DNA from: Gammaproteobacteria bacterium
GTDB lineage: Bacteria; Pseudomonadota; Gammaproteobacteria; Chromatiales; Chromatiaceae
Assembly: GCA_030620735.1 (NCBI GenBank)
Contig: JAUXDV010000154.1
Location: 1 to 5,195, forward strand
Reading direction: 5' to 3'
Length of the DNA stretch: 5,195 bases
Shown: piece by piece, positions 1 to 5,195 of the stretch
Layout of the letters: each line of letters starts with the position of its first letter
How positions within the stretch are numbered: the first letter of the stretch is position 1
Notes under the pieces: generated by a model
Seen by the model: only the letters and a program-made list of their open reading frames with translations
Told to the model about the DNA's origin: nothing
Databases searched by the model: none
Program-made: the position numbers and the translations under genes

Positions 1-587
1 CAGGCATCGGTGGTGCGCAGGTCGTAACCTGCAGTAAAGATATGGCAGGTATCGATACACACGCCGACACGCTCTTTGTCATCGACCTGTTCGATCATTG
101 CGGCGAGCTGTTCAAAGCGATGTCCCAGGTTGGTTCCCTGTCCGGCTGTCGTTTCGATGACCGCAGTCACATCCGTGGTCTGCTGCAGCGCCAGGTTGAT
201 GGATTCGGCGACGCGCGCAATGCTGTCAGCTTCAGAGATCTGCTTGAGTGTGCTGCCAGGATGAAAGTTCAGCAGTTTTAGCCCGAGCTGCTCACAGCGC
301 TGCATCTCATCGATGAAGGCATCGCGTGATTTCTGCAGTTTCTCACTCTCCGGGTGACCAAGATTGATCAGATAGCTGTCATGCGGCAGCACATGTTCAG
401 GGGCAATGCCAACTTCATGGAGGTTGTTTTTAAAAGCGCTGATGCTCTCTTCCGAAAGCGGCTTTGCCTTCCATTGACGCTGGTTTTTGGTGAACAGGGC
501 AAAGGCCTTTGCGCCAATCTTGTGCGCATTCAAAGGCGCATTCTCAACGCCGCCCTGGGCGCTGACGTGGGCTCCAACATATTTCAT
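1..587 (-). CDS. nfo: Endonuclease IV (AP endonuclease), C-terminus cut by window edge
   Basis: This gene encodes endonuclease IV, a metal-dependent (three zinc) apurinic/apyrimidinic endonuclease. It cuts the DNA backbone 5' of abasic sites and trims blocked 3' ends in cytoplasmic base excision repair. The ATG at 585-587 opens MKYVGAHVSAQGG, the usual family N-terminus. 195 residues are visible out of about 280 in the E. coli enzyme. Motifs seen are LFTKNQRQW (31-39), LPHDSYLINLGHP (67-79), FHPGS (108-112), GQGTNLG (149-155) and CIDTCH (177-182). Metal ligands His69, His109, Glu145, Asp179 and His182 fall at the same numbers as in E. coli Nfo. The later ligands (His216, Asp229, His231, Glu261 in E. 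coli) lie beyond the edge. A weak GGAA Shine-Dalgarno sits 6 bases before the ATG. The gene appears to be transcribed alone, since the upstream neighbour on the same strand is 530 bases away. Identification is very secure. Confidence 0.97.
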   Translation of the reverse strand, partial: MKYVGAHVSAQGGVENAPLNAHKIGAKAFALFTKNQRQWKAKPLSEESISAFKNNLHEVGIAPEHVLPHDSYLINLGHPESEKLQKSRDAFIDEMQRCEQLGLKLLNFHPGSTLKQISEADSIARVAESINLALQQTTDVTAVIETTAGQGTNLGHRFEQLAAMIEQVDDKERVGVCIDTCHIFTAGYDLRTTDA

Positions 588-1117
588 TCGGGTTCCAATA
601 TTACTGGTGATAAAAAAATCGATTAAAAACAGTGAGATACAAATAAAACAAGTAACTTCTCAATAAGTCCGCGCCAAAAGTCAGGCTATCACCTTTTTTC
701 ATCGTGGTCAGATGATCACTCCTACGCCTGAAGTCAGCAAATGTCCTGTTTCGAGAAGAGTGAAAAATACGTACAGCGATTGATCCCTGACAAGGCACGC
801 AATCTCCATCCGTTGGCTATATGTGTTATATGTATAATACGCAAGATTGAATGCAAAGGGGGAGTAGGTTCGCTGATTCGTACCGAGCAAGTAAAATGAG
901 CGAAATGAACTGTATCGATCGCGATGAAAGCATCTTCACAAGCCCTTACACTCCTCGCGTGATATATAGAAAACACATTATAAATATTCCATAGCATATT
1001 GAATAGCATGCTAACTTTCCAGTATTGCATGCTGATGCGGTATTCTTCGTGCTCTATTGATCAGTGAATGCGATCACACAGTCTGAAATATTGTTCCCAG
1101 CAGGCCCACCTCCTGAG
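588..1117. other. 530-base AT-rich intergenic stretch, no convincing gene
   Basis: This stretch separates the nfo start from the esterase-like gene's stop, both on the minus strand. Open frames here are short, overlap one another on the minus strand, lack good ribosome binding sites, and give cysteine/histidine/aromatic-rich peptides typical of read-through of non-coding DNA. A 47-codon plus-strand frame (851-994) also lacks a Shine-Dalgarno. A TATAAT hexamer occurs at 833-838, but its best -35 partner (TTGGCT, 813-818) is only 14 bases away. Around 991-1032 there are three ATAGCAT/ATTGCAT copies. I find no clear rho-independent terminator for the esterase-like gene and no tRNA or recognisable RNA. 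The length suggests decayed sequence or an unrecognised RNA, but nothing visible decides between them. Confidence 0.5.
622..651 (-). promoter_or_regulatory. Possible sigma70 promoter of nfo
   Basis: On the minus strand a TTTAAT box (plus 622-627; 5 of 6 consensus bases) lies 18 bases downstream of TTGTTT (plus 646-651; only 3 of 6). It would start transcription about 25-30 bases before the nfo ATG. The surroundings are AT-rich, so chance matches are common. Support is sequence similarity only. Confidence 0.3.
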
Positions 1118-2512
1118 CTACCAGTTATCAGCCAATGGCTTCACTGCCCGTGTTTCATCAAACCAGATATAGTCATCAAATTGATGTGGCAACGAGGCGT
1201 AATAATAGTGTTTTTTTAATTCCTCTTCGGGGTCGTATGTCGAGCCGATTGCGCGCTGCAGTCGTTTTTCCAGAAGTTTTTTACGCGTGATATCCTGCAT
1301 GGGATGACGCAATGGCAACAGGAAATTATCCGTTTTGACAGTGTGAAACAGATGTTCATAACTATCGATATGAGAAGGCCGTACCTGCATGATTTTCATC
1401 TCTCCCCCCCATTCGGATGCAGCTGCCACCGTACCATGGTCGGTGCCGAAACCAATCAGGTAGGCTTTAGCGCCGAAAGTTTCGCGAGCCAGTTGACCAA
1501 GATTAAACTGGCCACGAAGACGCATATCTGTTGCGCGGGCATCGCCAATATGCGAATTATGCGCCCACACGACTGCTTTCGATGTTTGGCCACGGTAATC
1601 CAGAATTGCCAGCAGGGTTTCGTGCATATTTTGATCGCGTTGATTCCATGAATCATAACCGGCGCCGTACTTGGTGCGATAATAACGTTCGGAGTTCCTT
1701 ACCAGCCGCGCATTTTGTTCTGCACTGAAATATTGTTGTCGATCGGCTTCTCTATCCGCATCTCTATAAAATGCACGTTTTTTTCGCAGATCACGCCATA
1801 CTGCAAACACCTCCTGTTCGCATCCGCGATATCTGCCTGACTGCATATCGCGGCTATAGAGCGAGGGGTCATTCGCCCACGGCATCAGGCAGGCATAAGA
1901 CCAACGTGCAGCTTCAGCCATCTTCGGGTCAACATCCTGTAGATAATCGAGCACAGCTTTGATTGAGCCGAACATGTTGTAGAGATCCAAACCATAAAAG
2001 CCCACGGCATCTTCAGCAGAATCAAAAGAGCGGTTGTAATCTTTTAACCAATGCGAGAACGCCAGTACCGAATGATTTGCCCACATCCATGACGGAAAAT
2101 CTGAAAAGGGTTTGTTTTTAAACCTGGGTTTGTGGCCGTATCCACGGATAAAAAAATCGATCATTGCTGCATCCGGCCAGTCAGCTTCAACCGCGACGAT
2201 ATCAAAACCCTTCTTTTCGATCAGCTCCCTGGTAATACGCGCACGCATGTCATAAAACTCGGCAGCGCCATGTGAGGCTTCACCCATCAGCACCAGCCGG
2301 GAATCACCAATGCGTTCGAGCAGACCATCAAGGTTTGCGGAATCAATGCTGGAAAAATGTTCACTTGAATCATGGATAAGCTCAGGCAGTGTAAAACCTG
2401 CCTGTTTGGCCGGTTGTGAGGCTTGTTCGGCCATTCCATCCCGCCACCCGGCTGCAGCAATCAGCGGTGCAAATAGCAGCAGCCAGAATAGGATGGAATT
2501 CTTTTTATTCAT
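1118..2512 (-). CDS. Exported erythromycin esterase family protein (PF05139)
   Basis: This 464-residue protein belongs to the EreA/EreB-like hydrolase family. It starts with a Sec signal peptide: MNKKNS, then a hydrophobic core at about 7-21 (ILFWLLLFAPLIAAA), with possible cleavage after Ala21 or Ala28. There is no lipobox Cys, so a periplasmic or secreted location is expected. Family motifs are GEASHG (77-82), VEADW (108-112), FYGLDLY (172-178), RDQNMHE (292-298) and WAHNSHIGDA (316-325). Glu78, His81, Glu109, His318 and His321 match in spacing the EreB active-site residues I recall as Glu43, His46, Glu74, His285 and His288. An intact hydrolase fold is therefore likely. The substrate is unknown. 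Most chromosomal members are not proven macrolide esterases, and an exported one is unlikely to protect ribosomes from inside the cell. The ATG has only a weak AGG upstream. The gene diverges from the broken kinase gene, and a GTTCAG repeat touches its start codon. Confidence 0.93.
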   Translation of the reverse strand: MNKKNSILFWLLLFAPLIAAAGWRDGMAEQASQPAKQAGFTLPELIHDSSEHFSSIDSANLDGLLERIGDSRLVLMGEASHGAAEFYDMRARITRELIEKKGFDIVAVEADWPDAAMIDFFIRGYGHKPRFKNKPFSDFPSWMWANHSVLAFSHWLKDYNRSFDSAEDAVGFYGLDLYNMFGSIKAVLDYLQDVDPKMAEAARWSYACLMPWANDPSLYSRDMQSGRYRGCEQEVFAVWRDLRKKRAFYRDADREADRQQYFSAEQNARLVRNSERYYRTKYGAGYDSWNQRDQNMHETLLAILDYRGQTSKAVVWAHNSHIGDARATDMRLRGQFNLGQLARETFGAKAYLIGFGTDHGTVAAASEWGGEMKIMQVRPSHIDSYEHLFHTVKTDNFLLPLRHPMQDITRKKLLEKRLQRAIGSTYDPEEELKKHYYYASLPHQFDDYIWFDETRAVKPLADNW

Positions 2513-2514
2513 GC

Positions 2515-2531
2515 GTTCAGCCTGCGTTCAG
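2515..2531 (+). promoter_or_regulatory. Direct repeat GTTCAG-N5-GTTCAG, likely OmpR/PhoP-family response regulator site
   Basis: GTTCAG occurs at 2515-2520 and again at 2526-2531. The identity extends to TGCGTTCAGC in both copies, giving an 11-base period, one helical turn. Two hexamers with a 5-base spacer is the architecture of the E. coli PhoP box and of other OmpR-family operators, where a regulator dimer binds head to tail. The second half-site lies 11-14 bases before candidate -10 boxes for the plus-strand gene, close to the spacing of PhoP-activated promoters. This fits autoregulation of the former two-component operon that begins at 2598. The same site lies just before the divergent esterase-like gene's start codon, where binding could block it. 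The architecture is seen directly; the regulator's identity is inferred. Confidence 0.5.
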
Positions 2532-2551
2532 CAACTTGTTTCTAGTATAGA
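2523..2551 (+). promoter_or_regulatory. Candidate promoter for the broken plus-strand gene
   Basis: A -10-like TATAGA (2546-2551), or the overlapping TAGTAT (2543-2548), has no good -35. The position 17 bases upstream of TATAGA reads TGCGTT (2523-2528), which overlaps the second GTTCAG half-site. A poor -35 replaced by an activator site is typical of PhoP-type activated promoters. Transcription would begin about 40 bases before the ATG at 2598. Confidence 0.35.
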
Positions 2552-2571
2552 CACAAGCCTGAAGATGTTCA
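2544..2571 (-). promoter_or_regulatory. Candidate divergent promoter for the esterase-like gene
   Basis: On the minus strand TATACT (plus 2544-2549; 5 of 6 consensus) lies 16 bases downstream of TGAACA (plus 2566-2571; 4 of 6). Its transcript would begin near plus 2537, giving a leader of about 25 bases that contains the GTTCAG repeat. The -35 overlaps the right arm of the palindrome CCTGAA-gatg-TTCAGG. It also overlaps the candidate plus-strand -10, so the two directions may compete for polymerase. Confidence 0.4.
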
Positions 2572-2573
2572 GG
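2558..2573. repeat. Perfect inverted repeat CCTGAA-gatg-TTCAGG
   Basis: Six-base arms are separated by four bases. The right arm carries a third GTTCAG (2567-2572), the word that forms the upstream direct repeat. It is not followed by a T tract, so it is not a terminator. It lies in the predicted leader of the plus-strand gene and over the predicted -35 of the minus-strand promoter, so a regulator site or a leader hairpin is possible. Confidence 0.4.
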
Positions 2574-2597
2574 ATATTTACCGGCTGGAGAACTGAA

Positions 2598-3114
2598 ATG
2601 AAAAAATAGATAGTACTCTCACTGATCGAAGCTTCGTTGATTGGGGCATCGGCAACAGCGTTTGGCGGGAATGACCAGGACATCAAAGAAGAGATTGCAG
2701 AACAGACTGAACGGATGCAGCAGATTTTTTCCAGACAGCTGAACAGGGCTGCATTCAGAAGCCGGTCACTGCTTGCTCCACCGATTGGTCTGAATAAGCC
2801 ATTGGAAGCGATTGTCCGTTCATTGCAAAAAGTGTATTCCAGCAAGTCTCTTGACTATCAGATCAACCTCGACGAGGCATGCAGTGTTCGTATCGAGCAG
2901 TCTGATCTCTATGAAGTGTTGGGAAACCTGCTCGATAACGCTAGCAAATGGGCAGAGAGCCGTGTTGTTGTGACTATCGATTCCACTGGAAACGAGGCGG
3001 TCATCCGGAACAGAGATGACCCGGAAAATCGTCAGTGCGGCAGGTGGGAAACTCGAGATTGACGAGGCTGTTACAGCGGGTGGAGCAGTAATTCTACGGC
3101 TACCATCGGGTTGA
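2598..3114 (+). pseudogene. Chimeric remnant: exported-protein signal peptide fused to truncated PhoQ-like histidine kinase
   Basis: GGAG at 2587-2590 lies 7 bases before the ATG at 2598, which reads MKK and then TAG (2607-2609). Past the stop the frame gives IVLSLIEASLIGASATAFGG, a typical signal peptide ending in A-x-A. It is followed by NDQD and then abruptly by kinase sequence. EEIAEQTERMQQIFSRQLNR matches the second dimerization helix of PhoQ-like kinases. LQKVYSSKSLDYQINLD and YEVLGNLLDNASKW (N box) follow, like PhoQ LNKVYQRKG and MEVMGNVLDNACKY. After VIRNRDD (about 3018) the G1, F and G2 boxes are gone. The reading continues one frame over as TRKIVSAAGGKLEID to AVILRLPSG and TGA at 3112-3114, a normal kinase C-terminus. 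The sensor region, transmembrane helices, H box and ATP-lid motifs are absent, so no kinase activity is possible. The signal-peptide part may derive from a small PepSY-type periplasmic protein gene preceding phoP-phoQ-like genes in some gammaproteobacteria; that part is inference. Confidence 0.8.
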
Positions 3115-3322
3115 TAGTTGGTGCCAATAAGCACCGAACCATGTTCTGATTGACAAAGGAGGCAAGTCTTCGGGGTAGCAGCGATAATATGCGTTCCTAT
3201 AACACATTGAATATAGAGAGAAAACAAATAAACACGATTGTGTCGGGTTTATAACAGAGTCTGGTTATGGGATATTCGGATAAAGTATAACCCGTATTGA
3301 ATGAAACAGATCGAGGCAGTAC
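3115..3322. other. Intergenic region between kinase remnant and DUF482 gene
   Basis: This 208-base stretch contains a short hairpin at 3118-3137 (GGTGC-caataa-GCACC plus two outer pairs) just after the kinase stop. It has no T tract, so it is at best a weak terminator. Three TATAAC words (3198-3203, 3250-3255, 3286-3291) could be -10 boxes for the following gene. The last is best placed, about 35 bases before the TTG start, but none has a convincing -35 at 16-18 bases. A perfect TTGACA (3150-3155) has no -10 at the right distance. No gene is seen. Confidence 0.4.
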
Positions 3323-3325
3323 TTG
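3313..3325 (+). promoter_or_regulatory. Ribosome binding site that fixes a TTG start
   Basis: GAGG at 3313-3316 stands 6 bases before TTG at 3323. The frame is closed by TGA at 3302-3304, and there is no in-frame ATG or GTG between that stop and the TTG. The first in-frame ATG downstream is at residue 36, inside the conserved N-terminal part. TTG is therefore the likely start. The ATG at 3301 belongs to another frame. Confidence 0.7.
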
Positions 3326-4453
3326 GAAGTTAAAATTCACACTGCTATCAGTGAAATTGTTGCTGATGCATGGAATGCGCTGGTGCGGGATAACAATCCC
3401 TTTGTGCGTCACGAGTTTCTCAATGCGATGGAGAAACACGACTGCGTTGGAGAAAAGTTCGGCTGGCTGCCCCGACATATTGGTGTGTATGACGATGATG
3501 TACTGATCGCTGCCATGCCACTTTATGAAAAACACAACTCCTACGGTGAGTTTGTGTTTGATAATGCCTGGGCCGATGCCTATGAGAGAGCGGGCAGGGA
3601 ATATTTCCCCAAACTGGTGTCAGCCATTCCATATACGCCGGCAACGGGGCAGCGACTGCTCTCGGTTTCAGGCCGTGAAGAGGAGACATGGCCGCTGCTG
3701 CTGCGGACTGCGCTGCAGTTCTCCGGGCAGAGTGGTGCGAGCAGTTTTCATGTGCTTTTTCCCGACAGCGGTGAGCATCAGTTTCTCCAGCAACAGGGGT
3801 TGCTGGGCAGGCATGATTGTCAGTTCCACTGGCGCAATGATGGCTACCGGAACTTCGATGATTTTCTGAATCGATTGGTCTCCAGAAAGCGCAACAACAT
3901 TCGTCAGGAGCGACGCAAGGTTGTTCAGGCCGATATCAAACTGCGGCTGCTTGATGGTCACAGCGCGACGCCGCTTGACTGGCGGAATTTCACCCGTTTC
4001 TACGAGCAGACATTTGCCGAGAAGTGGGGCGTCGCAACATTCAATCTTGGGTTTTTTCAGGAACTGGCGCAGACATTGCCTGATCAGATTGTGCTGGTGC
4101 TTGCTGATTCCGGTTCAACCTGTATTGCCGGAGCCTTGATGTATCGCAGTGATACCACGCTCTATGGCAGGCACTGGGGCTGTATCGAGCAGGTTGACGC
4201 TCTCCATTTTGAAGCATGTTACTATCAGGGCATTGAATACTGTATTCGCAACGGTCTGCAGCGGTTTGAGCCCGGCGCCCAGGGAGAGCACAAGATAGCG
4301 CGTGGTTTTCTGCCAACGCTGACCCGCTCCAGCCACTGGATTGCAGATGACGATTTCCGCCAGCCGATCAGCAATTTTGTTGCGCATGAGCGTGAGGCAG
4401 CGGCTGAATATATGACGCAGCTTGAAGCATCCACTCCCTATAAGCACACATGA
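3323..4453 (+). CDS. DUF482 family GNAT/FemAB-like acyltransferase (PF04339)
   Basis: This 376-residue cytoplasmic protein, of normal length for COG3146/DUF482, has the GNAT/FemAB-like fold. Such folds transfer acyl or aminoacyl groups, but the family's substrate is not established as far as I know. Conserved blocks are GWLPRHIGVYDDDVLIAAMP (47-66), the SYGEFVFDNAWADAYERAG stretch (near 73-91), and YFPKLVSAIPYTPATGQRLL. The basic motif SRKRNNIRQERRKV lies mid-protein, followed by FYEQTFAEKWG. The strongly diagnostic C-terminal block begins LYGRHWGC, continues LHFEACYYQGIEY, and ends FEPGAQGEHKIARGF. There is no signal peptide or membrane segment. The start is TTG with a good GAGG Shine-Dalgarno. 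The stop overlaps the next gene's ATG by four bases (ATGA), so the two form an operon and probably act in one process. Family assignment is secure; function is unknown. Confidence 0.93.
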   Translation: MEVKIHTAISEIVADAWNALVRDNNPFVRHEFLNAMEKHDCVGEKFGWLPRHIGVYDDDVLIAAMPLYEKHNSYGEFVFDNAWADAYERAGREYFPKLVSAIPYTPATGQRLLSVSGREEETWPLLLRTALQFSGQSGASSFHVLFPDSGEHQFLQQQGLLGRHDCQFHWRNDGYRNFDDFLNRLVSRKRNNIRQERRKVVQADIKLRLLDGHSATPLDWRNFTRFYEQTFAEKWGVATFNLGFFQELAQTLPDQIVLVLADSGSTCIAGALMYRSDTTLYGRHWGCIEQVDALHFEACYYQGIEYCIRNGLQRFEPGAQGEHKIARGFLPTLTRSSHWIADDDFRQPISNFVAHEREAAAEYMTQLEASTPYKHT

Positions 4454-5040
4454 AACCCTACTCTGAATCCTGCGATCAAAATCGCAAGCCCATCCTTGCG
4501 GTGATTCAACCGCTGCTTTCCAATTGTAGTCAATTGCTTGAAATCGGCAGCGGTACGGGGCAGCATGCGGTCTATTTTGCACAACAGATGCCGCATCTGA
4601 TCTGGCACACCAGTGATCGAAGAGAGAACCACAGCGGAATCTCTATGTGGCTGAATGAGGCGGACTTGCCCAATACCAGACAGCCGCTTGCACTGGATGT
4701 CAGCCATGATCGTTGGCCGCAGCAGCAGTTTGATGCGGTGTTCTCGGCTAACAGTGTGCATATCATGTGCTGGCAGGACGTGGAAGCCATGTTTGCAGGA
4801 GTCGGGCGAGTCTTGAAAGAGGGAGGCGTCTTCGCCATCTATGGTCCCTTCAACTACAACGGTAATTTTACCAGCGAGAGCAATGCGCGTTTTGATCAGT
4901 GGTTGAAGGAGCGGGATCCTCTCAGTGGTGTGCGGGATTTTGAAGCACTGGATCAGCTGGCGAGGCAAGCGGGCATGCAGTTATTGAATGACGACGAGAT
5001 GCCGGCCAACAACAGGATTCTGAGCTGGATTAGAGATTGA
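4450..5040 (+). CDS. DUF938 family SAM-dependent methyltransferase (PF06080)
   Basis: This 196-residue class I methyltransferase is full length for the DUF938 family, which includes animal METTL26. The glycine-rich SAM-binding motif I is LLEIGSGTGQHAVYFA (29-44), with Glu31, Gly33, Gly35 and Gly37. Family-specific blocks are WHTSD (52-56), PLALDVS (79-85), FDAVFSANSVHIMCW (94-108), the YGPFNYNGNFTSESNARFD stretch (131-149), RDPLSGVRDFEAL (155-167) and MPANNRILSW (184-193). The acceptor substrate is not known for this family. There is no signal peptide, so it should be cytoplasmic. The ATG is embedded in the upstream stop (ATGA) and has no clear Shine-Dalgarno, so translation likely depends on ribosomes finishing the acyltransferase gene. 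One unusual point: after WHTSD the sequence reads RRENHSGI, where many relatives have an acidic, proline-containing stretch. Confidence 0.95.
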   Translation: MKPYSESCDQNRKPILAVIQPLLSNCSQLLEIGSGTGQHAVYFAQQMPHLIWHTSDRRENHSGISMWLNEADLPNTRQPLALDVSHDRWPQQQFDAVFSANSVHIMCWQDVEAMFAGVGRVLKEGGVFAIYGPFNYNGNFTSESNARFDQWLKERDPLSGVRDFEALDQLARQAGMQLLNDDEMPANNRILSWIRD

Positions 5041-5102
5041 TATACAAATGAATAACTCCTTAGGCCGGTAGAAAACCATGATTCTGCGGATGACCCAAAC
5101 AC

Positions 5103-5195
5103 ATGAATAGACTGTTGAGATTTAACACACCATCTCCTGAGATGAAATTCAGGACAGTCGTGCTGTCGGTTGGATTTTTGCTGCTGTTGCTGGCG
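5103..5195 (+). CDS. N-terminus of an unidentified membrane or exported protein, cut by window edge
   Basis: An ATG at 5103 opens a frame of 31 codons that stays open to the window end. It reads MNRLLRFNTPSPEMKFRTVV, then LSVGFLLLLLA. The basic N-terminus followed by a hydrophobic run (about 19-31) looks like a signal anchor or signal peptide. An alternative start is the ATG at 5142 (Met14), directly before KFRTVV. Neither has a strong Shine-Dalgarno; GGATG at 5089-5093 lies 9 bases before the first ATG. It starts 62 bases after the methyltransferase gene on the same strand and could be co-transcribed. The product cannot be named from this much. Confidence 0.5.
   Translation, partial: MNRLLRFNTPSPEMKFRTVVLSVGFLLLLLA

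Noticed and set aside
42..626. Plus-strand frames opposite nfo
   Set aside because: The minus-strand reading is unambiguous endonuclease IV with metal ligands at the expected positions. The plus-strand frames are shadows.
833..838. Perfect TATAAT hexamer
   Set aside because: Best -35 (TTGGCT, 813-818) is only 14 bases away, and no gene follows on that strand for more than 1.7 kb.
851..994. 47-codon plus-strand frame (ATG 851 to TAG 992-994)
   Set aside because: No Shine-Dalgarno, starts immediately after an in-frame stop, and its basic, low-complexity-like peptide resembles no family I know.
601..1030. Overlapping minus-strand frames of 60-98 codons in the intergenic stretch
   Set aside because: They overlap in different frames, lack ribosome binding sites and have compositions unlike real proteins.
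1063..1078. CRP-like site AGTGA-ATGCGA-TCACA
   Set aside because: It matches 9 of 10 half-site bases, but lies just past the stop of the esterase-like gene and almost 500 bases from the nfo start. No promoter or gene is placed to use it. A chance match is likely.
2607..2609. TAG as a recoded (pyrrolysine or readthrough) codon
   Set aside because: The same gene has two further independent lesions, and nothing around the TAG suggests recoding. Ordinary decay is simpler.
3150..3155. Perfect TTGACA as a -35 for the DUF482 gene
   Set aside because: At 16-18 bases downstream there is only GC-rich sequence. The nearest -10-like GATAAT (3183-3188) is 27 bases away.
2528..3227. Minus-strand frames of 105 and 135 codons opposite the kinase remnant
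   Set aside because: They mirror recognisable kinase codons on the plus strand and lack family motifs.
5079..5111. Ten-codon frame just before the last gene, as a leader peptide
   Set aside because: Its stop overlaps the ATG at 5103, but it has no clear ribosome binding site, regulatory codon run or attenuator hairpin.

Overview
The window looks like the chromosome of a gammaproteobacterium of roughly 50% GC. The nfo product is very close to the Escherichia coli protein, the DUF482 and DUF938 proteins are of the proteobacterial type, and the broken kinase resembles PhoQ. I cannot name a genus. I see no rRNA, tRNA, CRISPR array, intact insertion sequence or phage gene.

Left part, minus strand: the first 195 residues of endonuclease IV (nfo) run off the left edge. 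A 530-base AT-rich stretch without a convincing gene follows. Next comes a complete 464-residue exported protein of the erythromycin esterase family (PF05139), with all the expected active-site residues in place.

Middle, plus strand: an 85-base divergent promoter region separates the esterase-like gene from a wrecked gene at 2598-3114. That region holds a direct repeat, GTTCAG-N5-GTTCAG, with an 11-base period. This is the layout of a binding site for an OmpR/PhoP-type response regulator. The wreck has a good ribosome binding site and ATG, then an amber stop at codon 4, then a signal-peptide-like stretch. That stretch runs directly into the dimerization and N-box part of a PhoQ-like histidine kinase. 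A second deletion with a frameshift removed the G1-to-G2 part of the ATPase domain before the kinase's real C-terminus. The simplest reading is the fossil of a small-exported-protein/phoP-like/phoQ-like operon that collapsed by deletion but kept its promoter and operator.

Right part, plus strand: a two-gene unit encodes a DUF482 GNAT/FemAB-like acyltransferase (TTG start) and a DUF938 SAM-dependent methyltransferase. They overlap by ATGA and are probably translationally coupled. The N-terminus of a further gene with a membrane segment begins at 5103 and leaves the window.

No complete new system is evident. The most unusual element is the collapsed two-component locus together with its retained regulator site, which also sits across the start of the divergent esterase-like gene.
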